The position numbers and the translations under genes were made by a program. Of a stretch of DNA of 13,920 nucleotides, positions 12,037 through 13,920 are shown in pieces. Each line of letters starts with the position of its first letter. The first letter of the stretch is position 1. This DNA comes from Alcaligenaceae bacterium (GTDB taxonomy: Bacteria; Pseudomonadota; Gammaproteobacteria; Burkholderiales; Burkholderiaceae_B), in contig JAAZDZ010000005.1 in assembly GCA_012512545.1 (NCBI GenBank), forward strand, positions 1 to 13,920, read 5' to 3'. The notes under the pieces were generated by a model. It saw nothing but the letters and a program-made list of their open reading frames with translations. It made no database searches and was not told the origin of the DNA.

Positions 12037-13920
12037 TTAAACAGGCTGACTGAACACCCGGACTTCAGGCAGTGGCTCGGTATAGCGCTCTATTTCTACC
12101 ATGCCGGTGTGGCCGCAATTGGCTTGCGCCAGGCGCGATGATGCGACACCGGTCATCAGGGCATTGACGTCGCCATAACGGCAGAGGCTGCCGATTTCCC
12201 TGGCATTGACCGGATCAAACCAGCCCCCTTCGTTGATGCGCACCACTCCGGGGCGTATTTCGTCGGTGATTTTCAGCCCGGCCAGAATCTGCCCTCTGTC
12301 GTTGAACACCCGCACCACATCGCCGTCGCTCAAGCCGCGCGCACTGGCATCATCGGGGTGCATCCAGCAAGGTTCACGCCCGGCAATAGCGTAAGACTGC
12401 CGGTTGACTGTGCCACATAACTGAGAGTGCAGGCGCATTTGTGGATGGTTGGCTGCTACGTGCAGCGGATAGCGGGCGTTCGGCCTGCCAAGACGCTCCA
12501 TGGGCTCCATCCAGGTGGGGTGTGGCGGGCAATCGTCGTATTCGTAGCGTTCTATGGTTCTTGAATAAATCTCGAACTTGCCCGACGGTGTCCCCAGGGC
12601 GTTCAACAGCGGATCGGCGCGGTAATCGGCATGGCGAACGAAGTCCTCCTGGGCCGTGGCGACCGGGAAAGCCAATGGCTTGTTGCTTTCCCAAAAAACA
12701 TCGAACACCGGCATTTCCATGCCTTTCGCACGAGATTCGATCTTTGCCCCTTCATAGAGCCCACGGATACGATCCATTTCGGACAGCCCTTCGGTGTATT
12801 CGTACCCTTTGCCCAGTTTGGCGGCGATGTCTGCAAAGATATCGAAATCGTTGCGCGCTTCAAAAAGCGGCTCGACAATCTTTTTCATGGGAACGATATG
12901 GCTGAGCGCGTAATCGCCGACTTGTTCGATATCGTTGCGTTCGTAAGATGTGGTCGCTGGCAGGACGATATCCGCATAGCGGGCGGTTGCCGTCCACTGG
13001 AAATCATGAACGATAAAGGTATCCAGATTGCGCCAGGCGCGCAGCATTTCGTTGCGATCCTGCTGATGCGAGAAAGGATTCCCGCCCGCCCAGTAGGCAA
13101 GTTTAATCAAAGGAAGCTCGATTTCGGTTCCGTTGAACTGCATGGTCTTGCCAGGGTTCAGCAGGGTTTCCACCAAACGTGACACAGGGATGGAAATGGC
13201 GCCACTTTGCGCCAGCCAGGCCGCTCCTTCACTGCTCTGTCCCGAAGCATCGCCAATCGCGCCGAGAATCGGCGTGGTACTGGTAGGCGCGCCGCCTGAT
13301 GAATAGTGATAGCTCAAACCATAGCCGCCACCGGGCAGGCCGATTTGCCCCAGCATTGCAGCCAGGGTGATGAGCATCCAGTGGATTTGTTCGCCGTGGT
13401 GCTGACGCTGGGTTGAATACCCCAACGCCAGCATGGTGCGGTGGCTGGCAAAACGGCGGGCCAGATCACGCAGGGTCTGTGCTGGCAGGCCGCAGATCTG
13501 CGACGCCCACTGCGCGTCTTTGGCGACCCCGTCGCTGTCTCCCAACAGATAGGGCAGGAACCTGTCGAAACCTGTGGTGTAGCGATCGAGGAATTTCTGA
13601 TCGTGCAGCCCTTCCGTGTACAGCGTGTGTGCAATCCCCAGCATCATGGCGACATCGGTATGCGGGCGCGGTGCCAGCCATTCGCCATTCAGTTCCTTGC
13701 AGGTTTCTGTCAGGATGGGGTCGATGCTCAGGACTTTGGTTCCCGCTTTTTTAAGCATCTGAACCCCCGGCCAAGCGCCATGATCGGCAACCTGCCAGGA
13801 AATCTGCGATGTATTCAAGGGGTTGCAGCCCCAGAACACCATTAGTTCACAATGCTCAGCCAGGTTGTTCCAGGTTGTGCATTGCTCATAGACTTCCAGC
13901 GAGCCCGACACATAGGGAAG
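12037..13920 (-). CDS. torA: Molybdopterin oxidoreductase, TMAO/DMSO reductase (TorA/DorA) type, N-terminus cut off by the window
   Basis: The visible 627 residues are the C-terminal three quarters of a molybdopterin guanine dinucleotide enzyme of the TorA/DorA/BisC group. The frame stays open to the edge (begins LPYVSGSLEVYEQ), so the true start, any Tat signal and the Mo-binding Ser lie outside. Diagnostic stretches include VFWGCNPLNT, TLAAMLGQIGLPGGGYGLSYH, the tract VHDFQWTATARYAD with TSYERNDIEQVGDY, HPTWMEPMERLG, LHSQLCGT and GDVNALMTG near the end. These match E. coli TorA closely. It would reduce TMAO or another S/N-oxide as an anaerobic electron acceptor, probably in the periplasm. 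Biotin sulfoxide reductase or DMSO reductase remain possible. It is convergent with the RNA ligase operon. Confidence 0.88.
   Translation of the reverse strand, partial: LPYVSGSLEVYEQCTTWNNLAEHCELMVFWGCNPLNTSQISWQVADHGAWPGVQMLKKAGTKVLSIDPILTETCKELNGEWLAPRPHTDVAMMLGIAHTLYTEGLHDQKFLDRYTTGFDRFLPYLLGDSDGVAKDAQWASQICGLPAQTLRDLARRFASHRTMLALGYSTQRQHHGEQIHWMLITLAAMLGQIGLPGGGYGLSYHYSSGGAPTSTTPILGAIGDASGQSSEGAAWLAQSGAISIPVSRLVETLLNPGKTMQFNGTEIELPLIKLAYWAGGNPFSHQQDRNEMLRAWRNLDTFIVHDFQWTATARYADIVLPATTSYERNDIEQVGDYALSHIVPMKKIVEPLFEARNDFDIFADIAAKLGKGYEYTEGLSEMDRIRGLYEGAKIESRAKGMEMPVFDVFWESNKPLAFPVATAQEDFVRHADYRADPLLNALGTPSGKFEIYSRTIERYEYDDCPPHPTWMEPMERLGRPNARYPLHVAANHPQMRLHSQLCGTVNRQSYAIAGREPCWMHPDDASARGLSDGDVVRVFNDRGQILAGLKITDEIRPGVVRINEGGWFDPVNAREIGSLCRYGDVNALMTGVASSRLAQANCGHTGMVEIERYTEPLPEVRVFSQPV

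Overview
The window looks like chromosomal DNA of a betaproteobacterium, probably Burkholderiales and perhaps Alcaligenaceae. This rests on the moderately high GC content, dense gene packing, the protein families present, and a beta/gamma-type SerA and NsrR; the genus cannot be fixed from sequence alone. No tRNA, rRNA, CRISPR array, insertion sequence, integrase or att-like repeat was seen. No gene-free stretch exceeds about 210 bases.

Positions 16-3269 hold four minus-strand genes: an MFS transporter with a very long acidic tail, a Prx5-type peroxiredoxin, a universal stress protein and a small DUF442/rhodanese-loop protein. A phosphinothricin-type GNAT acetyltransferase (3310-3897, +) diverges from them. 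It meets, stop codon to stop codon, a minus-strand ArnT/PMT-like membrane glycosyltransferase (3898-5595).

Positions 5719-8008 form a nitric-oxide response locus: a group III truncated hemoglobin, an overlapping nnrS, a strong intrinsic terminator, then the Rrf2-family regulator nsrR. A 23-bp 11-1-11 inverted repeat resembling an NsrR box overlaps the predicted -10 element of the hemoglobin promoter, so the locus appears self-contained and NO-inducible. The 3' end of nsrR runs 94 bp into the convergent serA gene (7915-9114, -).

Positions 9323-11971 form the most interesting unit. It is a tight three-gene operon with overlapping stop/start codons, encoding an ABC/OLD-like ATPase with a DUF3696 C-terminus, a PIN-domain nuclease and a minimal ATP-dependent RNA ligase. 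This reads as a sensor ATPase plus RNA-cutting effector plus RNA-sealing enzyme. PIN enzymes typically leave 5'-phosphate and 3'-OH ends, which a classical RNA ligase can seal without end-healing enzymes. The operon is therefore a candidate defence or stress system with reversible RNA damage. I do not recognise it as a named system.

The window ends inside a convergent molybdopterin oxidoreductase of the TorA/DorA type (12037 to the edge, -). Together with the NO genes, this suggests an organism that respires alternative acceptors under low oxygen.
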